Below, one piece after another: positions 46,187-56,354 of a stretch of DNA of 64,000 nucleotides. Source of the stretch: an uncultured Opitutaceae bacterium (GTDB lineage Bacteria > Verrucomicrobiota > Verrucomicrobiia > Opitutales > Opitutaceae); NCBI GenBank assembly GCA_951813085.1, contig OX638348.1, positions 3,729,627 through 3,793,626 on the forward strand. The letters are read 5' to 3'. Every line of letters starts with the position of its first letter. The first letter of the stretch is position 1. The notes under the pieces were generated by a model. That model saw only the letters and a program-made list of their open reading frames with translations, made no database searches and was not told the DNA's origin. A program made the position numbers and the translations under genes.

Positions 46187-46853
46187 TATTGATCGCGCAT
46201 GAGATCGATTTGCTTGCAGGTGAAGAAGCGTTTCGGGTAAATGCCGATAGTCGATGTAGAATACGAGCGCAGGCTCGCCAGGGACTTGCTCGCAGAGTTG
46301 ACGCGACAGAGATCGTAGAATTCGCCATTCGGAAATGAGGGGTACGTTCAATTCTCCCTGCGTCCAATATAGGTTTTGCTAAGCTGTTCTGGTAGACGCT
46401 GATGAAACCAGCATGGCACTTGTGGATACCTCCCCATAGGTATACTGCGACAATGACGAGTCGGCAGAGTCCAAGGATGCTGCGTTGAGCCTCTTGTCCA
46501 GAGCGGACTGATACAAATGCGAACGGCAAGAGCATCAGAAGATACTGATAAACCCATGGCTGCCAGCGCATTTGGTCCTGTAGGCAAAGATATAGAAACG
46601 AGATGACGATTGCGACCGTCAGCTTTTGAGATGCAACGTATGCGTTTACTAGAAGGGCAAGTAGGAGCGCAAAAATGAAAACACTGCCTAAGGCGCCATT
46701 AAACTGCGGAATAGCATCCGAGACGGGAAAGTAAGGAAAGTCTCGATCAGTGGTCCATAGGCGCCATGAAAGCGCTATGCCAAGGCTCAATCCCAGTCCG
46801 ATGAGAGCGAGAAGGAGCTTCAGCCTAGCTAGCGAGTCATGGCGCATGTTCAA
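46187..46853 (-). CDS. Multi-pass membrane protein, 3' half frameshifted
   Basis: From 46853: MNMRHDSLARLKLLLALIGLGLSLGIALSW, several membrane helices, the motif MRWQPWVYQYLLMLLPFAFV, and VAVYLWGGIHKCHAGF, which resembles HTTM/gamma-carboxylase-like membrane proteins. After about 46400 no single frame looks natural. Plausible continuation is PALVFYIDYRHLPE in one frame and then KRFFTCKQIDLMRDQ-stop (46187) in another, so at least two indels are suspected. Function unknown. Confidence 0.5.
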
Positions 46854-46939
46854 TTGATGTTCCTATGTGACGATCTAACGTTTCGCTTGATGATTGAGGG
46901 AATCAGCTCTATCACGCTCTAAACAACACGAAACTGATC

Positions 46940-47557
46940 ATGAAAAACCTTACTTACCTCTTCGCTGCAATCGCATTCACCGTATTTCTTGGAGGCTGCT
47001 CGAAATCGGGGCAAGTTCTAAGCCTTTTTGATGGGGAGAGTCTAGACAATTGGGAGATTCAAAATGGGGGGGCGTTTTCCGTTGCGAATGGAGTGATAAC
47101 GATCAACAAGGGAACGGGTTGGCTCCGATCGGTGGATACATATAAGGACTTTACCCTCACAATGGAGTTTCGCTTTCTGGAAGAGAATGCCAATAGCGGA
47201 ATATTTGTACGTACCGGACCGACAAGCAATGATGATGAGAATGGCTGGCCAGATAATGGCTACCAGGTCCAATGCCTAGACACCTTGGAAGGAAACAGCC
47301 CTCTCGCTTCGATGATACCCTATGGGGCGCCTCCATTTGAGCATGAGACCGATCTTGTGGCTTTGAAAAACGCCTACAAGCCAGCAGGAGAGTGGCATCT
47401 CTATGAAATCACCTGCGATGGCGAAGAAATGTCGGTTTACTTGAATGGGGCTCTCATTACGACCTGTACGAGCATTAAGAATGAGGAAGGCCATATCGGC
47501 ATACAGGCGGAACATGGACTGCTTGAGTTTCGTAAAATCGAAGTAGAGATTCTTTAG
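46940..47557 (+). CDS. DUF1080 (3-keto-disaccharide hydrolase domain) lipoprotein
   Basis: A 205-residue protein with a lipobox LGGC (MKNLTYLFAAIAFTVFLGGC). The LamG-like DUF1080 fold is shown by LFDGESLDNWEIQNGGAF, FTLTMEFRFLEENANSGIFVR, GWPDNGYQVQCLD, and EWHLYEITCDGEEMSVYLNG. Members of this family have been described as 3-keto-glycoside hydrolases working after sugar oxidation. Its presence with secreted dehydrogenases fits such a route, but the partner dehydrogenase is not identified here. Confidence 0.87.
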   Translation: MKNLTYLFAAIAFTVFLGGCSKSGQVLSLFDGESLDNWEIQNGGAFSVANGVITINKGTGWLRSVDTYKDFTLTMEFRFLEENANSGIFVRTGPTSNDDENGWPDNGYQVQCLDTLEGNSPLASMIPYGAPPFEHETDLVALKNAYKPAGEWHLYEITCDGEEMSVYLNGALITTCTSIKNEEGHIGIQAEHGLLEFRKIEVEIL

Positions 47558-47608
47558 CTTTAATGCCATTGGTTCGGGGGTGGTTGGGTCTGAGGAATCC
47601 GTTCGGTA

Positions 47609-48961
47609 ATGGGCAAGCTTATTCGCTCCAAATACCCCGTTTCGCCCGTCGGGGTTGCCCTTTCACTATGGCTGGGTGATTGCGGCTGCAATCGGCACGG
47701 TTTCCAGCATACTTGGACAGACAACTGGCGTTAACGTATTCAATGACGAGCTGATATGCGCTTTGGGCCTTACACGCTCCCAAGTGGCGCTGGCCTATTT
47801 CATCGGTACAGCCTCGAGCGGTATTTTGATGTTCTGGGCTGGCAGGCTGTATGATTCGATCGGCGCAAGGCGATTGATGGTGGCATCCAGTATCGCTCTT
47901 GGGCTAGCTTTGTTTTACTTGAAGTATCGTGGATTGGGCGCCGCTCCGAATGGCTGCTCTATTGGGATTGGATCGTCCTTCTGCTTGGATGATGATCGCA
48001 AGCTTAACGGTCGGTTTTTTCGCCATTCGCTTTGCGGGACAAGGATTCGTCACGATGGCGGGCCGAAACATGGTGGCTAAATGGTGGAAGTATCACCGCG
48101 GCAAAGTTCTTCCCTTTAGCGGTATTGGCGTGAGCGTTTGCTTTTCTCTGGCTCCAATTGTATTTTACGCATTGATACAAGCGACTGATTGGAGGATGGC
48201 CTGGCAGATACTAGGCCTTTGCTCCGCAATTGGGTTTTCATTGTTTGGTTGGCTTGTCTTTCGGGACAATCCGCAGGAGTGCGGACTTTCGGTTGATGCT
48301 GGCATGAAACCAGGGGCCAATCAAAAGGACGATCCAGAATTTTCCATCGTTCGCGAGCTTACGCGAAGCGAGGCGGAGCTATTCCTTCTGGATATTCAAT
48401 GGAATCTTTGCGCTGCAAGCTATCTTTATAACCGCGTATGTTTTTCACGTATTGGACCTAGCGAGCCAAATGAATATGCAGCCCAAGAAGATTCTGAGCC
48501 TATTTTTTCCTGCGGCCTTGTTTGGGGGATTGATTAGTATCGTTGTCGGTTGGTTGAGCGACCGATTCAGGCTCAAGTACTTCGCCGCATTCCTTGCTTC
48601 AGGCACCGGTTTGTCTTCGCTATCCTTGGTCCTTTACGCAGACCGTATAGCGGTTCCGTTATTGATTGCCGGAATGGCGATTTCGAGCGTGTGCTTCGGG
48701 CCGGTATCGGGCGCTTTTGCTCCACGTTACTTTGGTATCAAGCACATAGGGGCCATTAGTGGCGCATTCATGTCTACGATGATTATCGCCAGTGCCACCG
48801 GACCTTTGCTCTTCAGTCTCGTACGTGATTATTCGGGATCTTATAGGTTTGGATTTCTGGGGACTTTGGTGGTGGCGATTGCATTGCAAGCGGGCGCATT
48901 TTGGGCTAACAATCCCCAGCGAAAAATCAAAATGGCCCTTGTACGAGACGATGGGCGATAG
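47609..48961 (+). CDS. MFS transporter (three frameshifts)
   Basis: A 12-helix major facilitator of about 449 residues when repaired. ATG at 47609 gives MGKLIRSKYPVSPVG. An additional G in GGGG (47651-47654) shifts the frame, and the sequence resumes LPFHYGWVIAAAIGTVSS. Loop 2-3 reads GRLYDSIGARRLM, the classic MFS motif. A second shift from an additional A near 47922 leads into DWAPLRMAALLGL and GRNMVAKWWKYHRGK. A third near 48375-48390 precedes FNGIFALQAIFITAYVFHV, VGWLSDRFRLK and the C-terminus. Open pieces are 47655-48080, 47929-48537 and 48452-48961. Likely a monocarboxylate/oxalate-type MFS; substrate unknown. Confidence 0.78.
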
Positions 48962-49079
48962 GCGAGAACGATGCCCTGCGGACTTCAAGTGACCTGATAA
49001 GTTGGGGGCACTCTGTCACCATTCTCGCATGTTCAATAGAAAAGGTTTTTAGCCGCCAGGTTCTGACGAAGGTGGGAGC

Positions 49080-50405
49080 CTAGGATTCATCGAGCGAATT
49101 CATGGCATCTGCGAGGCGTTTGTGGGCAGCCTTAGCCTCTGGTGAGGCCTTGCGCAGATCGATTGGGTAACGTTCCTCAGGATCTGTATGAAGATCAAAG
49201 AACTGGTGGTTGCCCGTTTCGTCGCAGAGCTTGAAGCGCTTGTCCTGAATCCAGCGGGAGATGCTGCGTCCGATCTTATTGTGACCGGGGAGAGGATCAT
49301 GATGAATGAAGATCCAGTCGCGAGGATTTCCTTTTTCGCCTTTCACCTGAGGAAGAAAGGAGCGCCCATCGAAAATTTCGTTTGCAGGAACATCGATTCC
49401 TGCAAGTTCGAATAGCGTTGGGACGAAATCGGTTGTATCCACCAAGTCTGATACAACTTGGCCCCCTTTTTGTCCCATGGGCCAATTTACGATAAGAGGT
49501 ACATGAGTGCCACGTCGATTGTTGAGCCCTTTCCCGCCTTGAATTTGGCGTCCATCCCGCATCTTTGAACGAACTTCTTTTGACGTGCCATTGTCTCCAT
49601 AGAAAATGAGGAGTGTATTGTCGCGTACTCCAGCGGCGCGAAGGGAGTCGTCAATACGCCCTACAAGCGTATCCATGTAGGTTACCATGTCGCCAAAGTA
49701 CTTCTGCGGATCGGACTCGAAGCGATCTCCAGATTCCCAAGCTTCGCTGTCGGGAGTAGGATTGAAGGGTCCATGCGTGAGGGCCATTGGATAGTAGATG
49801 AAGAAAGGGTCATCGCGGTTTCGGTCAATGAAGTTGGTAATGTATTCAACATATAGATCGGGTCCGTATTTGCCTTGGGTGCTCTTTACGTAGGAACCGT
49901 TGGATTGAATCCGAGGATCGGCGTATCGAGAGCCCTTGTCTTCAGTGTGTTCCGTGTGCCAAAGAAAGTATTCGTGAAACCCAGATTCCTCCGGGCGCAT
50001 ACCGCGATTTCGCCATTCAGGCATATAGTCAGGAGGGTTGTAGCTTCGAAGCTGCCATTTTCCAGAAATGCAGGTCTTGTATCCATTTTCTGAAAACCAA
50101 TGTCCAAACGTACGAGCTTTGGGATCGAGAATTCCAAAGGCCAGCCAATTCCGAAAATTGTACTTGCCGGTCATTAGAGCGACTCGTGTCGGTGTGCAGA
50201 GGGGAATCGCATGAGCATCGTCGAAACGCACGCCCTCTGCTGCAAGTCGATCCAGCTCGGGTGTGTCGTATGAGATTCCCCCATAGCTTCCAAGGGTTTC
50301 GATCCCTAGATCATCCGCCATAATGAGGACGATGTTGGGTCTCTCCGAGGCGGAAAGACTGAATGCGTATACTGCGAGAAGGGCGCAGAGAATTCGAGGA
50401 ATCAT
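49080..50405 (-). CDS. Secreted sulfatase, canonical CTPTR motif
   Basis: A 441-residue sulfatase with a signal peptide (about 1-20). Features: RPNIVLIMADDLGIETLGSYGG, the formylglycine motif CTPTR (Cys70), ISGKWQLRS, FFIYYPMALTHGPFNPTP, and LLIFYGDNGTS. The overall pattern is arylsulfatase A-like as common in PVC bacteria. It lies downstream of another sulfatase on the same strand, about 40 bp apart, so the two may be co-transcribed. Confidence 0.9.
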   Translation of the reverse strand: MIPRILCALLAVYAFSLSASERPNIVLIMADDLGIETLGSYGGISYDTPELDRLAAEGVRFDDAHAIPLCTPTRVALMTGKYNFRNWLAFGILDPKARTFGHWFSENGYKTCISGKWQLRSYNPPDYMPEWRNRGMRPEESGFHEYFLWHTEHTEDKGSRYADPRIQSNGSYVKSTQGKYGPDLYVEYITNFIDRNRDDPFFIYYPMALTHGPFNPTPDSEAWESGDRFESDPQKYFGDMVTYMDTLVGRIDDSLRAAGVRDNTLLIFYGDNGTSKEVRSKMRDGRQIQGGKGLNNRRGTHVPLIVNWPMGQKGGQVVSDLVDTTDFVPTLFELAGIDVPANEIFDGRSFLPQVKGEKGNPRDWIFIHHDPLPGHNKIGRSISRWIQDKRFKLCDETGNHQFFDLHTDPEERYPIDLRKASPEAKAAHKRLADAMNSLDES

Positions 50406-50443
50406 AGGTTTTATAAGGGACGAACCGTCCTCATGAGGGAGCG

Positions 50444-52153
50444 CTAGTTTAGATTGATATGCTTTGGAGCGTTCGGATTTTCCTTCAGGAAGCGTTCAAT
50501 TCTACCAACGATCTCTGGAAATTTTTTGGCGACATTGTTGGACTCTGCAAACATTTCAACCTTAGGTCCGTATAGCATCATGGATTCGCCGCTGGCAGGG
50601 ATTACGGCTTTGAAATCTCCGTACCGAACGAAATGCGAGTAGGTTTTATCCTCTGGAATTTGCTTCGATAGCCATCGCACGATATTCGCATGCTCGGGCT
50701 CATTGATCAGATTGGTCCATTCGTTTGGATCGTTCTTATGGTCGTAGAGTTCCTCCGTCCCATCGAAGTAGCGAGTATAGCGCCAGCGCGAGTGGCGTAC
50801 GGTATGGGTTCCGCGTCCGACTGTGGAGAGCGCTAGATGTTTCCACTCGGCTTTTGGGTCCTTTAGTAAAGGGACCAGAGAATTTCCATCCAGATCTGAT
50901 CGAATTTCAAGACCGAGCGTATCCATAACTGTGGGATAGACGTCCAATAGCGATACGGTCTTGTGGGTGCGTCTATTGGGTTTGTATCCTTCTGGCTGCT
51001 TGTTTTTAGGGGGAGCAATTATTAGGGGAACTCGGGTGGATCGCTCCCAAGCCGTAAATTTCCCCCAATGCTCCTTTTCACCCAGTTGCCAGCCATGATC
51101 CGACCAGAGTACGATCATAGTGTTGTCCGCATGCTCTGAAGCGTCCAAGGCGTCGAGTACTTTGCCGACTTGCTCGTCAACATATGTAATGCACGCCAGG
51201 TAGGCGCTCACGGCATTCCTCCATTGACCGTTCTCAACAGTGGTAGAATGGGCCCCGCTCGTAAGTGCATAGCGACCTAGATCTTGGGCAGTGCGAGACA
51301 CGTCATCGAGGTCTCCCTTCGGCGCTTCAGGTAGCGCGACAGTTTCTGGAGGGTACATGTCATGGAATCGCTTAGGAACCCAAAGAGGTTGATGAGGCCG
51401 ATAGAATCCAACGCCCAGCATGAATGGAGATTCGTAGTTTTGAGCAAGCTTCTTGACAGCCCAGTCAGCGTTTTCCGTATCGGTCCACTCATCGTCAGGT
51501 CGATCGATTGGTCCCCAATCGAAAGAATCGATCGTATCCGATCCGCGCTTACGATCGCGTGGCATCTGATTGAGCGGCATCGTAATTCCCAATCGAGGAA
51601 TTTCGTGGCGCACATAGGGTTTGTTGTTAGCGAGCTCCTTTGCAGAGATTTTCAATTCCTCGTCCAATATTGGGCGCCATTTGTTGTAGGCGGGCCCATA
51701 TTCATCGAACATGCGGGCGCTCTTGCCATGCAGCAGCTTACCGGTTCCCATGGTGTAGTATCCCTGCTCCTTAAGGTCTAGTGGAAGGAGCTGAGCGTTG
51801 GGCATCGTCCGCTCTATCTTCTGCCCGTTTCCGTAGACGCCATTGTGGATTGGCAAAAGACCTGTCCAATTGGCCGCTCTTGAGCCGCTGCAGGCGGGAA
51901 CGACGCAATGCGCTTTTGTGAATAGGAGACTTCTCTTGGCGAGCCGATCGATATTGGGCGTCTTCACCTGCGGGTGTCCATCGAGACAACCGATCCAATC
52001 GTTCATGTCATCGATGGTGATGTAGAGGAGATTGGGGCTTTCATTCTCGCCTAGGGCCTTGGGCGCTAGGTTCGCTGCGAGCGCTAGAACCGCGACTGTT
52101 AGAAGGCGCGCTGCGAAGTTGAACGAGTGGTAGGTATGCCGTTGGGGTTGCAT
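50444..52153 (-). CDS. Secreted iduronate-sulfatase-like sulfatase with variant CSGSR motif
   Basis: I choose the ATG at 52153 because it yields a signal peptide (FNFAARLLTVAVLALAANLAP) and about 569 residues; an upstream start at 52237 would add about 28 unlikely residues. Features are NLLYITIDDMNDWIGCLDGHP, the loop VVPACSGSRAANWTGL (Cys88), VGFYRPHQPLWVPKRFHDMY, VLWSDHGWQLGEKEHWGKFTAWE and LYDHKNDPNEWTNL. The second-position Pro of CxPxR is Gly. The pattern LSDHGWQLGEK with H and K is typical of iduronate-2-sulfatase-like members. Substrate undetermined. Confidence 0.87.
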   Translation of the reverse strand: MQPQRHTYHSFNFAARLLTVAVLALAANLAPKALGENESPNLLYITIDDMNDWIGCLDGHPQVKTPNIDRLAKRSLLFTKAHCVVPACSGSRAANWTGLLPIHNGVYGNGQKIERTMPNAQLLPLDLKEQGYYTMGTGKLLHGKSARMFDEYGPAYNKWRPILDEELKISAKELANNKPYVRHEIPRLGITMPLNQMPRDRKRGSDTIDSFDWGPIDRPDDEWTDTENADWAVKKLAQNYESPFMLGVGFYRPHQPLWVPKRFHDMYPPETVALPEAPKGDLDDVSRTAQDLGRYALTSGAHSTTVENGQWRNAVSAYLACITYVDEQVGKVLDALDASEHADNTMIVLWSDHGWQLGEKEHWGKFTAWERSTRVPLIIAPPKNKQPEGYKPNRRTHKTVSLLDVYPTVMDTLGLEIRSDLDGNSLVPLLKDPKAEWKHLALSTVGRGTHTVRHSRWRYTRYFDGTEELYDHKNDPNEWTNLINEPEHANIVRWLSKQIPEDKTYSHFVRYGDFKAVIPASGESMMLYGPKVEMFAESNNVAKKFPEIVGRIERFLKENPNAPKHINLN

Positions 52154-52236
52154 GGGTCTATTATCGTGATTGCGATGCAGGAGCATCAAGGTTTTTTGAA
52201 CGTCTATTTCTTCTCGTTCTTTCGGATTCAAGACCA

Positions 52237-52749
52237 TCAATTTTGGACTTCGTAAGACAAGGATTGAGCGCCGCTGGATAGCGTTTTACTTTCTTTCAAT
52301 TGAAGTCGCGATGAGCGAAGCCCTGGCGATATTAAAGGAATGCCATCGCTTAGGATGATTGGCATGACGACGATTTCAATGGTGTCGACGAGCCGCGCAT
52401 CCAGTAGGCTGCGAAAGAGCTTTCCACCGCCAAAGAGCCAAATGTCTTTTCCGTCTTCCGCTTTCAGCATTTTCGCGGTAGCGATCGCATCGGAAACGAT
52501 CGTGACTTCAGGATGCTCGTTGGAAGATAGCGATTGGGAGCATACATAAGTTTTCATGCCGGGCATCACTGCGCCAGGCCCCTGTTGCGTGATGAGGTAA
52601 GATTCCTTTCCCATCAAGACGGTATCGAACTGCTTGAAGAAAGTTTCGAAGTCGATGTCGGGATCGATCTCGATCCAGTCAATCTCTCCATTGGGTCCTG
52701 TGATGAAACCGTCCAGGCTCGTGGCGACGCAGTATCGGATTCGTTTCAA
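52237..52749 (-). CDS. RibD C-terminal/DHFR-like reductase
   Basis: A 170-residue protein of the dihydrofolate-reductase-like family (YyaP/YwjB and RibD C-terminal domain). Features are MKRIRYCVATSLDGFITGPNG, DTVLMGKESYL, IWLFGGGKLFRSLLDARLVDT, and IEIVVMPIILSDGIPLI. It has no signal peptide, so it is probably a cytoplasmic NADPH-dependent reductase of unknown substrate. It directly follows the DUF1579-like gene (4 bp), on the same strand. Confidence 0.82.
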   Translation of the reverse strand: MKRIRYCVATSLDGFITGPNGEIDWIEIDPDIDFETFFKQFDTVLMGKESYLITQQGPGAVMPGMKTYVCSQSLSSNEHPEVTIVSDAIATAKMLKAEDGKDIWLFGGGKLFRSLLDARLVDTIEIVVMPIILSDGIPLISPGLRSSRLQLKESKTLSSGAQSLSYEVQN

Positions 52750-52753
52750 GGAT

Positions 52754-53290
52754 CTAATTGTTCTCCCTTTTTAAATATTGGATAGATCGCTTCCACCAGC
52801 TTTCCCCGCCATCGATGCTTGTTTCCATGACGGCCTCGAAGGAGTCTTCCTTGATGTTTCGATGGGTAAATCGAATGGTTAACTCACGGCCATTGCGCTG
52901 TTTCTTAGGTTCCGAAGTGATCACGTACTCTTCGAGGCCACCGGACAGTATCCAGAGGTCGCCTCGAGCATCAACAGAGGTGAGTTGGAAGCGTTCTTGA
53001 GTAAGATCGTAGAATAGCCATCCCTTGCTCGTGGCTCCGGATAAGCGGGTCGTTAGTTCGACGACCTGCTTGCCGATCAGATACGTTGCCTCTTCGATCC
53101 CGGTTACGGAACGCCTGACGTCTCCGTTCTGCCCTAGGTAGTCGGTACGAAATGACCAATTGCCAATGATGTGGTCTAAGCGCTTCTGAGCCTCCATTGG
53201 AATGATTGAACCCGCTGGTTGAGCAAGGCAGCATGCGCTGCTCAAGAGAATCGATGCGACTAGCGAGCTAACCTGTTGAAAAAGGGTCAT
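52754..53290 (-). CDS. DUF1579-like secreted protein
   Basis: A 178-residue protein with a signal peptide (MTLFQQVSSLVASILLSSACCLA). HIIGNWSFRTDYLGQNGDV and STDGGESWWKRSIQYLKRE-like ending (here SIDGGESWWKRSIQYLKRE) suggest the DUF1579/lipocalin-like group that often measures or stores small lipophilic ligands. Assignment is by resemblance only. It is in tandem with the reductase gene. Confidence 0.55.
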   Translation of the reverse strand: MTLFQQVSSLVASILLSSACCLAQPAGSIIPMEAQKRLDHIIGNWSFRTDYLGQNGDVRRSVTGIEEATYLIGKQVVELTTRLSGATSKGWLFYDLTQERFQLTSVDARGDLWILSGGLEEYVITSEPKKQRNGRELTIRFTHRNIKEDSFEAVMETSIDGGESWWKRSIQYLKRENN

Positions 53291-53387
53291 GGTTGGGCAT
53301 CAAAGCGGCTTGCTTGCGGTTGCGAAGTCGAAGCCAGTGTACTTGATCGGCATTAAGAAAATAGCAGATTACGCGATTCGTTCAACG

Positions 53388-55160
53388 CTAATTTGGGGCC
53401 TCGTGTTGCGGCCGGGTCGTGACGATTCGATAGAACCTTTCATGGACTTTGTTAGGCGGAATTGCAGTTTCGCTACCGTTGTCGATCCATACCGCCTGTT
53501 CTTCGTAGTACTCTATGGCAGGCGATTCTAGGGTCGACCAATCGTTCAATCCGTCGCTGAACTGTATGCGGAAGGAGTCATTGCGAGCTGCGCTTGGAGG
53601 AGACTTCCACGTTAGTTTGCGACTGCCGTCGGGCAGGGTGTTGATGGTAGGAGCGATTTGGGCAAGCGAAAGAGTATTGAGAATATCAAGACGTCCCCAT
53701 CCGTAGTAGCTGTCGAATCCGGGAACATCATTGGAGCCACCTGCTTGATCCGTGGCTCCCGCAATCAGAAGCATTTCGACTTCGCGTTGCCTCAGGTCTG
53801 GATTAATCGAGAGCAATAGGGAGGCGGCGCCGGCTACCTGCGGGGCGGCAAAGGATGTTCCCCACCAGGAAGCGGGTCCTCCGGTTTTGTCGACGGAGAG
53901 AATATCACGGCCCGGAGCGACTAGATCGATTCTCGGTCCCCAGTTGCTGAAATCTGCTTTAGACCCGTCTGACTCTACAGCGCCCACAGTAATGCATTGC
54001 TCTAAATTCCCCGGAAATCTAATGACATCCTTGCTGTCATTGTATGTAATGGTTACGAAAATACATCCATTTTCAATGGCGTTGTCTATGGCCTCCGTTA
54101 GTAAAGCGCTGGTTCCAGAACCTCCTATGGAAAAATTGATGACGTTGGCGCCGTTCTCCACCGCATAGTCAATGCCTGCTGCGTACCAGGACCACTGCCC
54201 TAGATTGTTGGAGCCGAGCACCTTGACGGGCATAATCTTGCACTTCCAGTCGAGACCTGCGCCGAGCGTACCATTGTTTGCGGAAGCCGCGACAGTGCCT
54301 GCGACTACGGTTCCGTGATTGTGATCGTCGTCGGGGTCCGCATCGTTGTTGGCAAAATCATACCCAGGTAGGGTTCTGCCCGCAAACTCGCTTAAGCCGA
54401 CATTCAATCCCGTGTCCAGTACGGCGACAACGATATCTTCGGATCCACGCGTGATTCTCCAAGCTTCGGGAGACCTAATAACCGGGTGATGCCATTGATT
54501 GTGATACAAGGGATCGTTCGGGATGGCTCCACCGCTACCAACCCCATCCAGCTCGACGGTCCCTCTGTTGCCAACGAATTCCTTAACGGCATTGAAAGCG
54601 TTCAGGAATTGGTCGGGGTCATCGCTCGCGGCGTTGACGTAGCGTAGCTCGGATTGAGCAAATGGCCGCGTGACCGCATAGCCTTGACGCTGAAGCTCCT
54701 GCAATATCTGAGAGCGATTCTCTTCGCTTCCAATCGAGAGAATGAAGTGTTCGGCTGAGTATAGCTCAGATTGGGCAGGGCCTAAGGTGCCGTCTAGGCT
54801 TTCAATAAGTAATAGATTTCCTAGTTCCGTATCGGTTTCAATGATACTGAATCGTTCGCCTTGATTGTTCAGTGACCGATGAACGCTTTGTCCCAATAAT
54901 GATTGGACAACGATATTGTGATCGGGAACTTGCCCAGGTCGCACTTCTGGAATCTGACTGCTCGTTTCTGCTGTGGACGCCCTGACTGACTCTGAAGAAT
55001 CGCTGCGTGATTCATCTGAAACAGTATCTCGATTCGGACTCTGGCTGGGTGGGCTGGATCGATCGTTGGACTGCTTGATGAAGAGCAAGACGACAATTCC
55101 AATTGGAACGAGAGCAATACTGATGGTTCGCTTGAAGTATCGCCCCTGGATTCGAATCAT
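53388..55160 (-). CDS. Subtilisin-like serine protease (S8), membrane-anchored or exported
   Basis: A 590-residue subtilase. One N-terminal hydrophobic segment (ISIALVPIGIVVLLFIK) could anchor it or act as a leader; a Ser-rich linker follows. A pro-domain-like region (FILSIGSEENRSQILQELQRQGY) precedes the catalytic triad: Asp in VVAVLDTGLN (about 250), His in HNHGTVVAGTVAA (about 285), and Ser in GTSFAAPQVAGAASLLL (about 440). A short C-terminal domain of about 70 residues follows (FRIQFSDGLNDWSTLESPA). Role probably extracellular protein breakdown, consistent with peptide import elsewhere in the window. Confidence 0.9.
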   Translation of the reverse strand: MIRIQGRYFKRTISIALVPIGIVVLLFIKQSNDRSSPPSQSPNRDTVSDESRSDSSESVRASTAETSSQIPEVRPGQVPDHNIVVQSLLGQSVHRSLNNQGERFSIIETDTELGNLLLIESLDGTLGPAQSELYSAEHFILSIGSEENRSQILQELQRQGYAVTRPFAQSELRYVNAASDDPDQFLNAFNAVKEFVGNRGTVELDGVGSGGAIPNDPLYHNQWHHPVIRSPEAWRITRGSEDIVVAVLDTGLNVGLSEFAGRTLPGYDFANNDADPDDDHNHGTVVAGTVAASANNGTLGAGLDWKCKIMPVKVLGSNNLGQWSWYAAGIDYAVENGANVINFSIGGSGTSALLTEAIDNAIENGCIFVTITYNDSKDVIRFPGNLEQCITVGAVESDGSKADFSNWGPRIDLVAPGRDILSVDKTGGPASWWGTSFAAPQVAGAASLLLSINPDLRQREVEMLLIAGATDQAGGSNDVPGFDSYYGWGRLDILNTLSLAQIAPTINTLPDGSRKLTWKSPPSAARNDSFRIQFSDGLNDWSTLESPAIEYYEEQAVWIDNGSETAIPPNKVHERFYRIVTTRPQHEAPN

Positions 55161-55181
55161 TAGGCGATGTACAAATAGTCG

Positions 55182-56138
55182 CTAGTCGATGAATGCCTGC
55201 CACTGGGATTCGATCCACTTTGGGTCCGGATTGGAAGAGGATACCAGGTAGCGGTATTCAGAATTGTAGGTTTCTCCAGGCTGGATTGAAAAGGCGCCAT
55301 CGAACATGGGCGCATAGGTGAAATAGGGCATCTTCGGGTGGATTCGAACTGCCTGAGGGGCTCTGAAGTTTCCGGGGTGGCACATTACTGTGATATTCGC
55401 CGCAATTCCGTCGACAACGCCGTTCATGCATACCCATCGGGTATGTGTATGGTTTCCATCTTCCCTGTGGTGTCCGTTGCTGGTTAGGAATGCGCAAGTG
55501 CCGTCCGGATTCTCATCGATAGGGGTCCAGTCGTTGCTGCCTCGAAGGGCCATGCCCCCATAGTGATACTCTTCAAATTCTAGAGGGTCTTCCGTAGCAA
55601 GGGATTGGCTGCTGCGAATGTCGAAGACGAAATAGGCGTGTTCAGTAGCGTAGGCTTCGACTTCCCAAATTTCGTTGACCACTACCGTGACTGCATTGCC
55701 AGTAAGCGCTACGTGGTTGATGGCGACAGTAAACGAAACCGAATCGTTTGAGGAGCCGATTGAAACCGTTCTGGCATGTTCAGTGCGACCGAGCTTCCTG
55801 TGGAGGTTCCAGAAATCTACGGTCTCTCCGCGAAAGCGTGTCCGCGTGCCTGCCATAAAAATACCACGCTGGTGAGGGTGGTCGACAGAGAAATCTCCGG
55901 TTGCGATCTGTCCGCTAGGAGTGAATACAGGATGGATGTAACCGCTTCGATGGTAAATGGGGTCAATTGCGTCCCATCCCTTCTGAATTCCTTTATTGTA
56001 GCGAAGAATCGTCTGTTTTCCATGCGTGATTGTTATGGCATCGGATGTTTCGTTTACTTGAAGGGAGGGGCTGCTTGAGAGAGCGGTAATTCCTGCTGAA
56101 AACGCTATTAGGGATACGTAACGAATAAGGTGTCTCAT
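55182..56138 (-). CDS. PmoA-family protein (DUF6807)
   Basis: A 318-residue exported protein with a signal peptide (about 1-21). Family features are RSGYIHPVFTPSGQIATGDF, DHPHQRGIFMAGTRTRF, VDFWNLHRKLGRTEH, and EEYHYGGMALRGSNDW. DUF6807 members are called PmoA because of similarity to a methane oxygenation protein, but their function in PVC bacteria is unknown and probably carbohydrate-related. Head-to-tail with the subtilase gene, about 20 bp apart. Confidence 0.82.
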   Translation of the reverse strand: MRHLIRYVSLIAFSAGITALSSSPSLQVNETSDAITITHGKQTILRYNKGIQKGWDAIDPIYHRSGYIHPVFTPSGQIATGDFSVDHPHQRGIFMAGTRTRFRGETVDFWNLHRKLGRTEHARTVSIGSSNDSVSFTVAINHVALTGNAVTVVVNEIWEVEAYATEHAYFVFDIRSSQSLATEDPLEFEEYHYGGMALRGSNDWTPIDENPDGTCAFLTSNGHHREDGNHTHTRWVCMNGVVDGIAANITVMCHPGNFRAPQAVRIHPKMPYFTYAPMFDGAFSIQPGETYNSEYRYLVSSSNPDPKWIESQWQAFID

Positions 56139-56354
56139 GATGGGGTGCTGAGGGTCCGCGAATCATCTAGAAAAGAAAGCGATTCTATTTCTAGGGGTTG
56201 CAATCTCGATTGAATCGTTGAATGGATCATGTACTTTAGCAGTCTAGCAAAGTTTGAAAAGCGATAATTCGATAGAACCGAGTCGACTATTCTTTGGTTT
56301 AATCACTAGGTTTACTTCGCTAATCTCGCTTTTCGACCCTATCGATTGTAATAT

